A stretch of 7,361 nucleotides of DNA from SYIM01 sp039800205 (GTDB taxonomy: Bacteria; Pseudomonadota; Gammaproteobacteria; Burkholderiales; Burkholderiaceae_E): the NCBI GenBank assembly GCA_039800205.1, contig JBDLRB010000119.1:1-7361 (forward strand), written 5' to 3'. The notes under the pieces were generated by a model that was not told the DNA's origin, made no database searches, and was given only the letters and a program-made list of their open reading frames with translations. The translations under genes and the position numbers were made by a program. Of this stretch, positions 6,970 to 7,361 are shown piece by piece; position 1 is the first letter of the stretch, and each line of letters starts with the position of its first letter.

Positions 6970-7016
6970 CGCGGGCCCGCAACCTCAAGGAGGCGCCGTT
7001 CGGCTTCTGATCGGAT
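6970..7016. other. Short convergent spacer without visible terminator
   Basis: These 47 bp separate two genes whose ends face each other. GCGGGCCCGC at 6971-6980 is a perfect palindrome but has no room for a proper loop, and no T-run follows on either strand. I see no rho-independent terminator. Confidence 0.5.
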
Positions 7017-7361
7017 TCAGCTGCCCGGTTGTTCGCTCAGCACGCGTCGGGCGACGCGAAAGGCGTCCAGGGCGGCCGGAGCGCCGCAGTACACGGCCGT
7101 GTGCAGCAGGATTTCCTTCAACTCATCCCGTGTCACGCCATTCCGGAGCGCGCCGCGGATATGGATTTCGAGCTCATGGGGTCGGTTCAGCGCGACCAGC
7201 ATTCCCAGATTGATGATGCTTCGGGTCTTGAGCTCGAGACCGGGCCGCGCCCAGGTCGCGCCCCAGGCGTGCTCGTTCAGATAGTCCTGCAGGTCGGCAG
7301 AAAAGTCATCGGTCGAAGCCAGCGCGCGGTCGACGTATTCGTCCCCGAGAACCTCTCGGCG
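7017..7361 (-). CDS. Carboxymuconolactone decarboxylase family protein, PcaC-like, 5' end missing
   Basis: 114 C-terminal residues are visible; the start lies beyond the window. Known PcaC enzymes decarboxylate 4-carboxymuconolactone in the protocatechuate branch of the beta-ketoadipate pathway. The fragment shows the family pattern throughout: RREVLGDEYVDRA (1-13 of the fragment), AWGATWARPGL (32-42), TRSIINLGMLVALNR (46-60), ELEIHIRGALRNGVT (63-77) and ILLHTAVYCGAPAALDAF (84-101). Only one Cys is present, so the CxxC redox centre of AhpD-type relatives is absent, which favours the PcaC-like branch. Full PcaC proteins are about 125-135 aa, so perhaps 10-20 residues are missing, or more if it is a fusion. 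No other pca gene is in view, so the substrate is not established and a CMD-family role outside aromatic catabolism is possible. It is convergent with the protease operon and probably unrelated to it. Confidence 0.88.
   Translation of the reverse strand, partial: RREVLGDEYVDRALASTDDFSADLQDYLNEHAWGATWARPGLELKTRSIINLGMLVALNRPHELEIHIRGALRNGVTRDELKEILLHTAVYCGAPAALDAFRVARRVLSEQPGS

Noticed and set aside
6971..6980. GCGGGCCCGC palindrome after the Lon-like gene
   Set aside because: Once a minimal loop is allowed the stem is only three base pairs, and no T-run follows, so it is not a terminator.
7345..7359. Perfect hairpin CCGAGA-ACC-TCTCGG at the right end
   Set aside because: It encodes the conserved RREVLG segment of the PcaC-like protein, and there is no T-run. 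It is likely chance and not an assembly fold-back.

Overview
The window is about 7.4 kb of GC-rich, densely coded bacterial DNA. It holds five genes, two of which run off the ends. Protein style (an FtsH paralogue with HEMGH, a hybrid kinase with an SHDLRQP H-box, a PcaC-like protein) and base composition suggest a proteobacterium, perhaps a gammaproteobacterium. This is inference; no rRNA or other taxonomic marker is present. The first 17 bases match the end of the Illumina TruSeq/Nextera-era read-1 adapter. The window therefore probably starts at the raw end of a draft or metagenomic contig, and the first gene is truncated by assembly rather than by biology.

Left part, minus strand (18-2466): a two-component signalling pair. 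A six-helix membrane hybrid histidine kinase (676-2466) carries its own receiver domain. It is followed, 147 bp downstream on the same strand, by an OmpR/PhoB-type response regulator (18-528), whose DNA-binding domain is cut off by the contig end. The kinase reading frame stops inside the last helix of its receiver domain. A one-base shift restores a plausible helix, so a frameshift (real or from sequencing) is suspected.

Middle, plus strand (2705-6969): a two-gene operon transcribed divergently from the kinase. It encodes a membrane AAA+ zinc protease of the FtsH family and a Lon-like (S16) serine protease with an AAA_32-type N-terminal region. Their ATGA stop/start overlap implies translational coupling. 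The FtsH has every expected catalytic motif. The Lon-like protein has a complete Ser-Lys dyad, but its Walker A and B motifs look degenerate. The pair looks like an accessory protein quality-control module, separate from housekeeping ftsH and lon. The 238-bp divergent spacer (2467-2704) holds a 10-bp direct repeat and no convincing sigma-70 or sigma-32 promoter.

Right end, minus strand (7017 to the end): a convergently oriented, 5'-truncated carboxymuconolactone decarboxylase family gene, PcaC-like.

I saw no tRNA, rRNA, IS element, CRISPR array or clear rho-independent terminator. The most interesting system here is the coupled FtsH/Lon-like protease pair facing a sensor-kinase locus. The family pairing is not new to biology as far as I know, and I see no evidence for a wholly undescribed system.
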